Positions 33,720-46,300 of a DNA stretch of 64,000 bases are shown piece by piece; within the stretch, counting starts at the first letter, position 1, and every line of letters begins with the position of its first letter. Origin of the DNA: Telopea speciosissima (Eukaryota; Streptophyta; Magnoliopsida; Proteales; Proteaceae); contig NC_057916.1 of the NCBI RefSeq assembly GCF_018873765.1, positions 12,769,501-12,833,500 on the forward strand, given 5' to 3'. Under the pieces are notes generated by a model, which made no database searches, was not told the origin of the DNA, and saw nothing but the letters and a program-made list of their open reading frames with translations. Made by a program: the position numbers and the translations under genes.

Positions 33720-35395
33720 ATGATCTTGATCTTGATCGATCGTCGACTTCCTATTAATTTACTTTCTCTCTCTCTCGTAAAACCAACCTTCACTTCAAAT
33801 TCTTTCAGAGGAAATTAAGGAAGAACCGGATGACGAAGAGATGCGAAAAGAATGAAACTCTTTAGAGAAGGAAGAGAGGGGAAGAAAGATGAGAAGGATG
33901 GTATCTGAAGTAAGAGGGATTATATTAGCTTAGTTGTGTGTGTGAGAGTGAGAGTGAGAGAGAGAGAGAGAGAGAGAGAACGCATGGGGGACAGAAAGAT
34001 GAAATTAAATTAATATAATATAATATAATATAATATAATATAATAAAAGAAAGGTGAAATAAAAAATAAAGAGTAACTACGGAGAATAAAAGGAAAGAAA
34101 AGCCGGAAGAGGGGCGTGGGGGTGGGGACGGGAGTCCCACGTGGGAGATAGAAGATAATTGGTCGAGAGGTGATTAGGGGAGATTTACAAACAGCCACCT
34201 TAACACTCATAAACACCTAATTTTCACGTGACACGTGGGACCCTCTCAGCATATCATGATTCAGCAGTAAAGAGAGAGAGAAAGAGAGAATACGACAGAC
34301 AGACACGTAGACAAACAGAGCTTAGCTTAAGTCCAGAATCCTACCCTTCAAACAAAAACCCAGACGAGTCGGCCAAGGTTCAACAAACCAGAATCGTCAA
34401 TGGATCGGCCTCTTCTGATTTTGATTCCTTAGTTCTGATTCACTGAATATAGAATTTTGAATCCTAAACATTTGAATACGGGATTAATAGATTCAAATCT
34501 GACTAGAATCAGAATTGGAATCTCTCTCAATCGGAATCATGATCCACTGATTTCGATCCAAATTAAATAATTGGGATCGGCCGATTCCAATACGCTTCCT
34601 CAAACCATGCTCTATCGTGGAAAAGTCCTGAGTTTTCCAATTCTAATAGCTCTTTTCAGTCCCGATCATAATATTCCAAATATCCAATCGTACAACACTA
34701 CCACAGTCATAGTCTCATAGACGCCTCAACCATCTCTCTCTCTCTCAATACTACAAACTATAGTTGTTAAATAAGGATAAGACAGGAAAAATAAAAGGTA
34801 TGGATACAAATATTAAACTGATCTAAACTTCAATAATATTCTTAAAATTCAATTTAAAAAACTGCGAGCATATGTTTCATACATTGTAAACACAAATTCT
34901 ATCGATCACTATTTTAAAAATACTAAACTTGTATTTGGTATGCTTTGTTGGAATAGATTTTGGGTCTAGAGTACATATTGGAATCTAAAAAATAGAGAAG
35001 AACTAAGTTTTAAAATGCATTCTAGACCTCTAATTTATTTTGACAATACATATCAAATACCCATTTAGTTTTCCTTTGCCATGTAGAAGGTTACTCCACT
35101 AGTGATGTGACTCCGTTATTGGAGTCTTGTGTTATCATTACACCTTCACCCTTATTTATAAAGTCAAAATTATCTTTCCATAATGCAATCCAATGGTACC
35201 ATCCCCTATTTGTAAAATGAAAATCCCTTTCCCTAATGCAATCCAATGGTACAGATGGTTATGATAAACCATGGGTGAAAGGAAACTCAATCCATTTTCA
35301 AAAGATTAAAGAAACCAAATGATACAGAGTTCAAAATCACAACTAGTAAAAGAGTCACATGTCTTGGTGGTTCTAGCCCTATTGGCTCATACCTA
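33720..35395. other. Upstream region of the TIGR01589 gene and intergenic DNA
   Basis: The presumed promoter side contains a (GA)n run (about 33945-33980) and an AATAT pentanucleotide repeat (about 34012-34046). GAATC-rich repeats (34440-34610) belong to the dispersed GATCGG family. No further gene was recognised. Confidence 0.5.
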
Positions 35396-35617
35396 TCAGA
35401 CAATGTTGACCAGAAGATGAAATAGTTCCCATGGCCATCTGTGATAGTTTTCTTTCTTCAGCCATTCGATCAAGTGAGAAGAGTCGGTCCCAATAGCTAG
35501 GTGCTTGATGCCTTGCTCCTGTGCTTTCGGAATTCCTTGCTCGATTGCTTTTCCTTCCGCTTCGTCTGCTGAATCTACATTACCATAATCAAAAGAAAAA
35601 TATATACAACGCTTCAT
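35396..35617 (-). pseudogene. RNase H-like (RVT_3) fragment
   Basis: The residues ADEAEGKAIEQGIPKAQEQG and HLAIGTDSSHLIEWLKKEN follow the pattern of the plant RVT_3/RNase H-like domain (AE-EA...L--A---G-----E-DS--L). Only the middle and end of the domain are present. An AG before ATTCAGCAGACG could be a splice acceptor. It may be a LINE relic or an exon of an RNase H-like gene. Confidence 0.45.
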
Positions 35618-35858
35618 TAAGATGTACTATAGAGGCCCAATGGTGATAAGAACAAAATGATCGTTTTGGGGGGGGGGGGGGAGTCGAGCTTTTTGAGGTA
35701 ATCCGATATATAGCTTTAGGAGGGGTAGAAGATTCCAGGGATTCATGTAGAGAAGTGTCATTGTAGGAGGTTGGTGACTTATGGTTCAGGGTGGTATTCC
35801 ATTAATGAATATGGAATAGAACACGATGAGGATTTGGCTTGTCCTGTTCATAGATGTA

Positions 35859-38326
35859 AACGAAAATTCAAAGATTCAAATTTCGAAAGGTTTGGCAAGG
35901 TCATTAGACGTTGGAGAGGTTCCATTTTGTGTTTCGTGTCAAATGGGAAAGGCACATAAGCTACCCTTTGCTGCAAATAATTTGGTGGCTTTATCTCCAT
36001 TCGAGCTTGTGCACTCGGATATTTGGGGACCCACACTATCTCCGTCAAAGCAAGGTTTTCAGTACTATATTTCATTCATAGATGATTTCAACAGATTCAC
36101 ATGGGTGTTTCCTATTGTATCAAGCTCTGAGGTGTTATCCATTTTCTTGCAATTCAATGCTCGTGTTCAGAATTTTTTCAAACATAAGCTGAAAAATTTT
36201 CAATCAGATGGAGCCAAGGAATATCAATCCTTTGACAAGTTTTTCAAAGCAAATGGAATAGTCCACCAATATTTGTGCCTCCATACATTAGAACAAAATG
36301 GAAGGGCTGAACGAAAACCCAATATTCGTGCCCCCATACATTAGAACAAAATGGAAAGGCTGAACGAAAGCACCGTCACATTGTAGAGATGGGTCTAACT
36401 CTTATGGTCCGTGGCTCTGTTCCCTTAACATTTTGGGATTCAATTTTTGAGATTGCAACATCTCTCATAAACCGATTACCAACTCCAGTTTTGGGAAACA
36501 AGTCACCATTCCAAGTATTGTTTGGCAAGGACCCTGATTATAAGATGCTTCGCACTTTTGGTAGCGCCTGCTACCCATGGTTGAGACCATACAATAGGCA
36601 TAAGTTGTAGTACATATCTGCTCAATGTGTTTTCCTTGGATACAACAATAGTCACAAGGGGTACAAGTGTTTTGATCCTCTATTGGGAGAACCTACATCT
36701 CTCGCCATGTCACATTTGATGAAACATGCTTCCCTTTTGCCATCAAGGCTCAAACCAACAAACCATTTGGCCCAAACCCAGTGAATCCACTCATTGTCAC
36801 AAATGACAACATTATATCACCCACCCACCAAGGTCCCACCCCACAGTTACCCGCACCATCCATTCTAGTAAACACCGAAACAAATATTCAGCCCATTGAC
36901 AGTCCTACTCACAGCCAGCTTGACAGCCAACCCATACCAACCGATCATATGGCCCAACCAGAAACATCGAGCCCACCAATATTATCACCTAACCCAAGTC
37001 CAACAAACCCATCCCCCCCCCCACCAGCCCAACACTCGATGATTTCTAGGCTTCGATCTGGGGTCACCAAACCAGTACAAAAGCTAAACCTACTTGTAAC
37101 CCGATATCCCATCACCACGACCTACCTAGCTCAGTCTCAACCCACAGAAATTGAACCCACCTCCTACACAATGGCCAGTAAAGACTCCAAATGGAGACAA
37201 GCCATGAGTGAAGAGTTTGATGCCCTTTTAAAAAATGGCGCATGGCAACTAGTACCCCATCACTCATCGATGAATATGGTTGGAAACAAGTGGGTGTCTC
37301 GCATTAAGAGAAATTCTGATGGATCAATTTCACGCTACAAAGTGTGGCTTGTAGCAAAGGGATTTCACCAGCGAGAAGGAATTGACTATTTTGATACGTT
37401 CGGTCCAGTTGTTAAGCCCAATACAATTCAGACTGTGCTATCGGTTGCTATATCAAATGGATGGGTGCTTAAACAGCTTGATGTTCAAAACGCCTTCTTA
37501 AATGGGGCGCTAGAAGAAAATGTTTACATGACTCATCCTCAAGGATTCATTGATAAGTAATTTTCACACCATGTGTGCCACTTGAAGCGTGCGCTATACG
37601 GGCTTAAGCAAGCTCCTAAAGTATGGTCCACCAAACTAGGGACATTCTTAGTTTCAATTGGGTTCCATCATTCCTCTTCAGATACAGCCATTTATGTTCG
37701 CCAATCCAAACACCACACCATTTATTTATTGGTGTATGTTGATGACATAATCATGACTGGCTCAAGTTTGCAACTTGTACAAGATCTAATTCGGCAGGTT
37801 GGCATGGAATTTGCCATCAAAGAACTGGAGGACTTAAGCTTCTTCCTCGGCATTGAGGCAGTTCAAAATTTAACAGGGCTACACCTGTCACAAACCAAGT
37901 ACACACTGGATCTCCTTCATCGGGCCAACATGGAAGCAGCTAAGTCCATGCCCACACCGAGTTCCACAGTTGCATTAACTCCAGGCACAGGGACTGGATT
38001 TCAGGATCTAACCCTTTATAGGAGTATCGTGGGGGCACTGCAATACCTGACCCTAACAAGGCCCGACAAAGCCTTCTTGGTCAATAGGGTTTGTCAATTC
38101 ATGTATAGCTTAACCAATGAGCACTGGGCAGCAATTAAATGAATACTCCGATATCTCAAATACGGTGGACATGGGAATTCAAATGAGGCCATCCAATATT
38201 CAGCAGCTTTATGCGTATACAGACGCCGATTGGGTTGGGTGCCCATATGATAGGCGATCGACAAGTGGTTACTGCATTTATTAGGGAGACAATTTGGTCT
38301 CTTGGAGTTCTAAGAAACAACATACT
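35859..38326 (+). pseudogene. Copia integrase and reverse transcriptase, broken
   Basis: The CVSCQMGKAHKLPF motif (GAG-pre-integrase/zinc region) and the integrase core (HSDIWGP, YYISFIDDFNRFTWVFP) are readable to about 36310. A 53-bp tandem duplication (36266-36318 against 36319-36371) then shifts the frame. Further breaks are a TAG after YNRHKL (36608), a frameshift near 36690, and a TAA after HPQGFIDK (37558). RT motifs are otherwise preserved: [47 protein letters not shown] and the active-site YVDD (about 37735-37746). An RNase H start (YTDADWVGC, STSGY) follows with a stop. It cannot make a functional polyprotein. Confidence 0.8.
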
Positions 38327-39598
38327 TGTAAGTACCGTGGTCCTCAGGATGAAGGTTCCTCAGCCTCTTGGTGACAAGGATAGACTTTGATGAATAACGG
38401 CGTATCGTTCCGATATATCATCATGGGGATTAGGATCATGCTTTATAAAGAAATGGCGTCGCCACCTAGGATTAGGGCCTAGGACCCAATGGGTGTAGCC
38501 CCATCGGAGGTTAGCGGAAAGGGCTACGTGATTCCATATGGTCTGGTCAGAGATTCAGGGTAAGCAGTCAGGTTACGAGGGTGGGAAGGTGTTAGGCACC
38601 CACCTCGCCCGAATAAATCGATCTTTCTACTAGATGCTGGTTTTCGAATATTCTCCCTTGATAATATATCCTATATATACTAACATGTAAGGCTAAGTTA
38701 TGATGCACTAATCTTGACAAAGAAAGAAAAAATCATTTATTATGTACACTAAACGAGTTGCTTTAATTGTCTACATTATACCAAAAATAATGAGAGGGAA
38801 AGAGACAGATACCTGTCTAAAAATGCAAGAAATAAATGAAAGCGCACCGAGGGCAAAATATGTGATGTCCCACGGCTCAGGTGGAGACGAACGATCGGCT
38901 TGTCTCTCTCTTGTTGGACAGAATGAGGCTATACGAGATGAGTTTTGTCACTCAGATTTTGGGCAGAGTAACGGCTATATAAGAGATTCTCGTTATCTGT
39001 ATACAGACAGAATAACGGTTGTGAAGGGGGTTTTTCATTATCCGTACACTGATGGGATAACAATACCTACGAGCAGAATCGCTCTATGTTTGGATGGGTA
39101 ACCGAAGGATCTACCCAGGTCGAAGAACTCCACTCACTCACATACTCATGAGGAAAAGATGGGGAAAAAGAGGGTGAAAAGGGGGCAAAACAAGCCCTGG
39201 AGGGTCTCCTTACCCAAGAAAAGCTTGAGAAATGAGGAAGGGGGACCCTCTTATTTATAGGAAGGGGGGACCCTCACCCTTGGCTGGATAAGCCCTCCAC
39301 GGTGCCTTGGAGATGTCCACGGTGCCATGGGTGATGTCAGCAAGCTGATGTCACACCCCTTCATGGCGCCGTGGAAAAAGTATATAGGTACCATGGTGGG
39401 CCCCCACGGTGCCTTGGTGGGGTAGGGTGAGCAGTACCTCCTTCAGCGTTTAGTAAAATGGTCTGATAAGTCATTTTAGGGATGTTAGGGTGATTTGGTT
39501 CAGATGTAGGGACAAGAGTCCTTCTTGAGAGAGATATCGATGTCTGTCCGTGTCCTGATGTCATCATCTCTGAGGGGTGACAAAATTCAACATCTACA
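38327..39598 (+). mobile_element. Solo LTR of a Tat/Ogre-like gypsy element
   Basis: Starts TGTAAGTACCGTGG and ends AACATCTACA (TG...CA, TGTA/TACA inverse). The stretch with TGGCGTCGCCACCTAGG (about 38456) and GGGAAGGTGTTAGGCACCC (about 38583-38601) is the conserved block I know from LTRs of plant Tat/Ogre elements. A TATTTATAGG lies near 39252. No internal domain is present. Copia codons CAT ACT and GTA GCA AGG abut it with no visible 5-bp duplication. Confidence 0.65.
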
Positions 39599-39960
39599 GT
39601 AGCAAGGTCCTCAACAGAGTCTGAATATAAGGGGCTTGCCAACACAGCTGCCGAATTGATACGGTTGCGTCAGCTCTTGTGTGATCTTGGGGTAAAATCA
39701 TCGGCTCCAATTATCTACTGCGACAACATTGGTGCAACGTATCTTGCGGCCAATCCGTTCTTCCACGCACGAACAAAACACATCGAGATAGACTACCACT
39801 TTGTCAGGGAACAAGTGGCGTCCAAGCAACTCTGTGTTCGGTTCATGCCTAGCCAAGATCAGGTCGCCAATGTTCTAACGAAAGGATTACCAGGACCAAT
39901 GTTCAAATTATTGAGAGACAAGCTCATCGTGTGTGCCCGGCCGATTCGCTTGAGGGGGTG
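39599..39960 (+). pseudogene. Copia RNase H C-terminal fragment
   Basis: Resumes exactly where 38326 stops: [50 protein letters not shown], then [15 protein letters not shown]. This is the usual end of copia RNase H. It ends at the polypurine tract TGAGGGGGTG (39951-39960). Confidence 0.85.
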
Positions 39961-40234
39961 TGTAAGCAGAAATTCAAAGATTCAAATTTCGAAAGGTTTC
40001 ACAAGGTCATTAGACATTGGAGAGGTTCCATCGTCCAAGGATTATCCTAATCCTACATAATAGGAGATTGTTGAGTGTAACTAAAACTCAAACTCTTGTA
40101 CCTTGTATTACTGTGTAACATTAGAAGATAATCTATAAATATACTGCACCCTATCACATATGATGATAAGGGAAAGCATTCAAATTCAATTTCGACCTCT
40201 ATCCTCTTCTCAATCTCAGCCTTGCTTCCTAACT
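39961..40234 (+). repeat. 3' LTR of copia element
   Basis: Begins TGTAAGCAGAAATTC right after the polypurine tract. A TATA-like TCTATAAATATA lies near 40131. The right edge is placed before ATAGA, which duplicates the 5 bases left of 35855; the terminal CA has become CT. Confidence 0.6.
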
Positions 40235-40239
40235 ATAGA

Positions 40240-40856
40240 GAACCCAATTCCTCTCTGACCAAATAAAGTATAAGATGATTGATCCAATTTCCAAAATCTA
40301 AATTGATTCAAGCTTGGAAAAATGGAGGGTTGGAAAGGGAGGAAAATAGTGCTGAAAATGAAGAAAGAGAAGAGATCCATGGGGGACTAGCAAATCAAAT
40401 AACACGAGAAAAAAGGCATTCAAAGAAAAGATGTCATAAAGATTCCTCGGCATTTAGACACATAACGCATGTGCATGTGGAGTCCATCAAGTGTGAATAA
40501 ATTTAATGAGGTAAGATCTGGTGAAAACATTTCCGACAACATTTCCAAAGAAAAACTTTGAATTTTGGATGAATTTTTAGCTTCTAGAAAAGATTCCAAT
40601 TGAGAGAATGAAAAGGCACAGAGGGCAAAAGATTGCCATTGTTGATTTTCACAAGGCATGCATGAGGCTGTAATTCTTATAGAGAGTGTCCAGTTTTTGA
40701 AAAGGGACAGAACAATGTACCTCTTAAAACTGATGGGGAAAACCTCACCTTAACTTGGAGGGAAATAGAGAGGAGATGAGGGGGTGGTTCCATCCACCAT
40801 TTGGGTCCCTTAATTAACTCTGCCACATAAAAATATGTCACAGAAGTGGAGGGATG
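40240..40856. other. Intergenic DNA
   Basis: No gene or clearly bounded repeat recognised. Confidence 0.5.
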
Positions 40857-41240
40857 TGCTACGATCTCATTTATCCCACATCGGTTGTATGAAAAACTTA
40901 ATGTGGATTGATAAATTCTTGGGTTCCCTCACCTTGTAAGCCGGTTTATAGAGTTGAGTTCTTCCAAGTTTGTATCAGTGGTATCAGAACTAGCACCATG
41001 TCTTTCAGGTGTAATTGTGCAGCTCGCGTGGTGACGTCGATATGACAGTGTTCAACCGGGACTAATAGTTAATGCAAAGTCAGTCCGCGTGGGCGCCGAG
41101 CCTGCGGAGCATGATGGAATGTTACGATCTCATTTATCCCACATCAATTGTATAAGAAACTTAATGTGGGTTGATAAGTTCTTGGATTCTCTCACCTTGT
41201 AAGCCGATTTATAGGGTTGAGTTCTTCCAAGTTCGTATCA
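40857..41240 (+). mobile_element. TRIM (miniature LTR retrotransposon), complete
   Basis: Two 121-bp direct repeats (40857-40977 and 41120-41240; TGYTACGATCTCATTTATCC ... GTATCA) enclose 142 bp. TGGTATCAGAAC (40979-40990) directly after the first repeat is an initiator-Met tRNA primer-binding site. A purine-rich stretch (GGAGCATGATGGAA) precedes the second repeat. GGATG (40852-40856) and GGGTG (41241-41245) are a 4/5 target duplication. The CCCACATCGG words in the repeats are typical of plant TRIM LTRs. No coding capacity. Confidence 0.85.
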
Positions 41241-41245
41241 GGGTG

Positions 41246-42177
41246 GGGGTGGAAAATTGTAAAAGTGAGAACTTCGATAATATTCTTTCTTTCTTTTTAA
41301 TACAAATTTTAAGTACCCAACAAATAATAAAAACTCTCACATGACCATTGAGAAGTATGTTGTTTCACCCATCTAATCAACTCCTTAAAATTAAACCAAA
41401 TGTCTATGCATGTGGTTCCCAATGATCCTATTTTTTGCAACGCTAAGAGCATTTCCCAACTTCCTGAGCACTCCTTGTATATCCAAAATCCATATAAGCA
41501 ACAAAAAAAAATTTATATTAAAAATAATAAATGATGCCCAACTTGCTTCATTAGTCCCCTTGAGTCCTTAACAAAGCTTTCATCACACACAATAGTAGCA
41601 GATCCATATTGAGTGAGCTTAAGGTAATCAGTCATAGAAAAAATTAAGTATGAGTTTCCATCAACAAATACAGAAAAAATTAGGAGATTTTGAATTGGTT
41701 TTGAGAGAGAAGAACATTGTTCCTAGCATTCCCCAAGAAATAAAATGTAATTGAAAAGATTATAATGAAGTAACACTTATCGGTAATGGAAAATGAACTA
41801 GGCACTAACAAATTATACATAAGGTCACATAGGGACGGAGCTTGAAGATATTCTGATCTTAATCCTAATACCAAGGACATGATAAAAATATGTCAATCTT
41901 GTCTCTTTGTCCATTGAACAAAAACACACATGTATCCTCAACACAAAGAAAACGACTCAAATTCCCTCTGATAGCAATATTGTTTTTTTGCATTAGATTC
42001 ATGGTAACAACTAACAACATCTTAAAGCATCACATTAGCTTCAACAGGAACTCACAAACTATGGAACGTTAAACACAATATGCTTGTCACCAAATCCATA
42101 CTAAAACAGTTGCACCCAATCAATGACTCTTGCACTTTTTGTGGCAATCATCTCTCAGAGACTAAGGCATTTTTTAC

Positions 42178-42214
<37 letters not shown>

Positions 42215-43346
42215 CTGGGGTGGTAAATGACTAAAAGGCAATTACTCATGTCCTGCCCATTATCCAAGTCCGAGGACCCCTAGGACTTGGGATTGAGAAT
42301 TAGATGCTTATTTAGGAATGGATTTAGCTCATAAACTATTAACTTCAAATATTTCTCTACAAGTCTAAGGTAGCGTTTGGTATGCATTCTAAGTTGATTT
42401 CATACTCTCGAATGATAAAAATAGTTGCCTAAGAATGTAAAATCGACCTAGAATGCATACCAAACAGTCTAAATTTTTCAAGGACCCATTATGACACTTC
42501 AAATGTAAAAGTAAAACCGGTATCACACAGGAAGCCGAGGGGAGAGCCATCCAACAAGGCTTCCTACGTTCTAAATTTCTCTGTTTTTTGAGTTTATTTT
42601 CAAATACAAGGTGATCTATAAGAAGCAAAGGATTACTCTCATTTCTAGTGTCAGGCCCTGTTACCTACAGGGCAGGCCTTCCTAGTCTCCTAGGTTGCTC
42701 AAATATTTAACACAAACCAATTTTTTGGATAAGTAAAATTCAAGGTCGTTTTGTCGAATAATTTCCAGGGTAGGCTGCTGGAAGGTCAATTTGCCGGATA
42801 ACTTTCCTAAGTGTAAATTTCTAATAGAAGCCTCCAAATTTGAAAATCAATCTACATCTCTTTAAAAAAAAAAAAAATGTTTATAAAAACAAAGAAACAT
42901 TTTTGTCCTCTTCTTTGGACACGTGAAAATTTTGTCCTCTTTACTTTTTTTTTTTTTAAATTATATTTATGTTTATAGTAGTAGTATCGTTGCAGTTGTC
43001 TTCTTTCTTCTTGGCCCCAACCCTGAGGCCCATAGTTGAAATAAAACAAAACAAATATTTTCTTGTCCCGCTCTTGTCCAAGTTCCATGTCCTCCTCCAC
43101 ACCCCTTCCTCCTATTTTTCCTTTTCATCAACCTTCCAGTCGCTCAATCCTCAATCATAAACCTCACAAACCGTCCAGAAGCCTACACAAGGGACACCAG
43201 CACAATTTAGGCACAACTATCAACCATAATAAATAAATGCACACAACTTCCTCTGATAACTTCCAGAGAGGAAACAAAATTCCAATAGCATAAAAAAATC
43301 TCAATGGGGCAAAACTCAACAAGACCTAAATAGGAATGGCAATCGC
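41246..43346. other. Intergenic DNA downstream of RAD51D
   Basis: No gene was recognised. There is a T-run of more than 30 at about 42181-42214. The 3' UTR of RAD51D would lie near the right edge. Confidence 0.5.
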
Positions 43347-46300
43347 TCAGGCACAGGGTGGTTCATTTGCACTGTCCCTTAGAATTCCTCGGGTTTGTGC
43401 CAATTTTACATGGTAACAGCCAGCAACGTCCTGCAGATTCATCTGCAAGTTGAACCTTACCTTCCTCTATAGAAACGGCATGTACTAAGTGGGACTTGGG
43501 ATAAACCCTTCCCATTGCCATCCCTACTTTTATCTTGCAGCCTCTCTGATGGACAATCAATTCAACAAGTCTCCCTAGGGAACAAACCAATCTAACTGTC
43601 TCAGCCCAAATTTACAGGCCAACAATCATAAAGGGATATTGAAACAGTGAAGCTTTTCACCAGGAGTTTTGAGTGTGAGCTGCTTAACTGTTAGCATGCT
43701 TGTAGCATATAACATGTTAGGATGCATCATCAACTGTTCCACAAAACTTACAGATAACAAGAAATGAAAGAAAGATAATATACATACCACACTTGGGTGC
43801 TTTAGCAAAGACGCATCGCACAAGTTGCCACCACGATCACGGGAGAGCAGTATCCGCACGTGTGGGACACTCTTCCAACTTTCTCCAAGGGCAGGCTTAA
43901 GGGAACCTCCCTCTCCTCCCACCATGTGATTTGTCACCTTAATCAATGCATCATTAACAGTCACTCTATATAAGATTAAGAAACCATGATGGAAAGCAGA
44001 AATATTATTTTAGTCAAAAGTGACAAATTGCTCTTTGGAAGTAGGTTTCCAGCTATATATAGTTGATTATGTCACTGATTCCCACTAGGTTAGAACATTC
44101 TGGAAAGACAACAATTTCTCATATACTATTCCAACAACTAATCTTTACTTATACTAAAGTTTTACTCCTTTGCAATTTGCACACATTTTTTAGACTAAAA
44201 TTATGTTAGTCAACTAGGTAGCCGGCTATATGTATACTGTTTTGCAATCAAACTCTATTTAAAACCATATCTGCTACTGAAAGAATTCATGTCTTTTTTG
44301 CACTTCCTGCAGGTCATCGTCAGCCTTTCCTTGCTCTTCTAGCACCTCCAACTGTAGGCATATAAGCATATAACTCCTCCACTGGAGGATTCTTTGGTGG
44401 CCGGACCATCTCGATTAAATCTCACCCACTATGTCCTCAGTTGGAACCTTTCCCAAGTGAGATCTCTTAAATGCATTGATTTCCAATTACACCACAGTTT
44501 TGCCATGACCATCTAAATATGTCCAACTTAGCTACTCCTTTTAAATATTGTTGTTCCTTCCTAATATTCAACTCCAGAAAGCATTGTCTCATAGGTGCAC
44601 AATAAAGTTATTATTAATTTCAATTTTTTTTTCTGGTAGAAATTATTATCAATTTCAGAAAGTGCACCAACCGGATAACAATCCAAAAGCTCCACACCAC
44701 TTCATCTACACAATTCTTAATATAAGGACAATTTCATCAATAATCTTTCGCTTTTTAAGTCAAATAACATAAGCAATTCAAAAATACTTTTACCACAACA
44801 AACACTTGCCTCCTACATTACAAAAGTTTGGTTTTTATATCTAAATAACTATCAAAGGATAAAAAATTACCTCCAGAATCGCCCATCATATTGCAGCTTG
44901 TCATACTAAATAGCCTTGTCTCGACTAAATGGGGTTTGATTACAAGAATCAAGTTTTTCCATTCAACTCTTTCTAAAGTCAACTTGAATGGCAATACTCC
45001 TGACAGTAGATAGAGTTAAATAGGAAACAGGATTCTTGTATCCTACCCCTTGAGTTATATTTTATCATCATGAATGACAGTTGTATGTACATAATTCCAC
45101 AGCTCATTTTATTGAGTTGAAAATGAAAATATTTTGTTATAATACCAAGTCAATGGTACTTATAAATATGTATTATATGACATACAGAAATATACAAAAA
45201 CATATGTAATATTTGTTAAACAAAAAATGAAGGGTCTTGTTATGAGACACCCACTTAGGTGGTAAAATAAATTGCACTTGACATAAAATATCTGCTACAT
45301 GGCAGCTCCGATGGGCCCAATTTTGTGCACATGTTGACCCCAAGGTCCCCTGCCCACATGCAGATTTCAGTCCAATTCAAGTTAGCTAGTTGGCATAAGT
45401 GCATAACAAACCATAGAAAAATCCAAAACTGTGAAAAGGGTGCATGTGGCTACGAGGAGGTGCATGGACATATATGCCATTACACTGGAGGGTAAATGAT
45501 TGAATTAGAGGCTGAAATTAGACATGCTGCCAATCCAGACCTTGACCTGTCTATCCATACGTTGCAACTGCCAGCATCATCCTACAAGTAAGGGCATTTG
45601 CTGTCAAGTGCTGTTTCGAAATATCACCACCAGTGATTCTTAACTTTTCCTAACGTGGGTAAGTATACATGCATATACGTAGGTTGGGTTAAGGGTTAGG
45701 TGAGCCTGAGCCAGGGGCCTCAACTCTAACCCTAGCCCTAGTTCAGCCTGACCTCAAGATTTGAGTTTCCAATCCTATCCCAGCCCAGCCTAACCTGGGT
45801 CAAAATCAGGAACCAACTGATCAAGTTAAGGTTATAGCCTGGCCAAGTTGTATCCCTAGTTAAATCTAACCCCATGTCTTAGGGTAGAGGGACCCACCAA
45901 CTGCACCAAATAAACATAACCAGTCCCATGCATGTGGTCACTGCTTTAGATACTACAAAGGAATCTGATTCTTCCCCCGCCCCCCCCCCCTCCCCCCCCG
46001 GGCTCCCTTCCCTCTTCCTTTTCCTAGGTTATAAGAGTATGATTGTTGGGTTACAAGACTGTAACTGACCAATACAGAGAGATTATGCTCATGTGCTAAT
46101 TTCTTTAGAAGCAAACCAGCTGAAGTCATCAAAGAATGTCCTGCAAGCCCATAAAAATGACAAACAAATTTGTCAAGTTTGAGTAATGCATGCATAATTT
46201 AAGTACAACAAACATATCCAATAAAGAGTACAAACAACATGGTTATTACCAAATAAAAGGAATCAAATATATCCAAGAAAGAGTACACCAAAATGTTTAC

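Larger units (their letters stand above)
35855..40234 (+). mobile_element. Decayed Ty1/copia retrotransposon
   Basis: The left end TGTAAACGAAAATTCAAAG matches the start of the right LTR (39961, TGTAAGCAGAAATTCAAAG) for about 70 bases and then jumps into integrase coding sequence, so most of the 5' LTR, gag and protease are deleted. Integrase, RT and RNase H segments follow in order, then the polypurine tract TTGAGGGGGTG and a 274-bp 3' LTR. ATAGA is found on both sides (35850-35854 and 40235-40239) as a candidate 5-bp target duplication. A Tat/Ogre-like solo LTR interrupts RNase H. Confidence 0.75.

Noticed and set aside
36781-38142. Intact copia polyprotein
   Set aside because: Long open stretches exist, but at least four frame breaks and stops separate integrase, RT and RNase H.
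38742-39101. 119-aa frame in the solo LTR
   Set aside because: Located wholly within the LTR, with no conserved motif.
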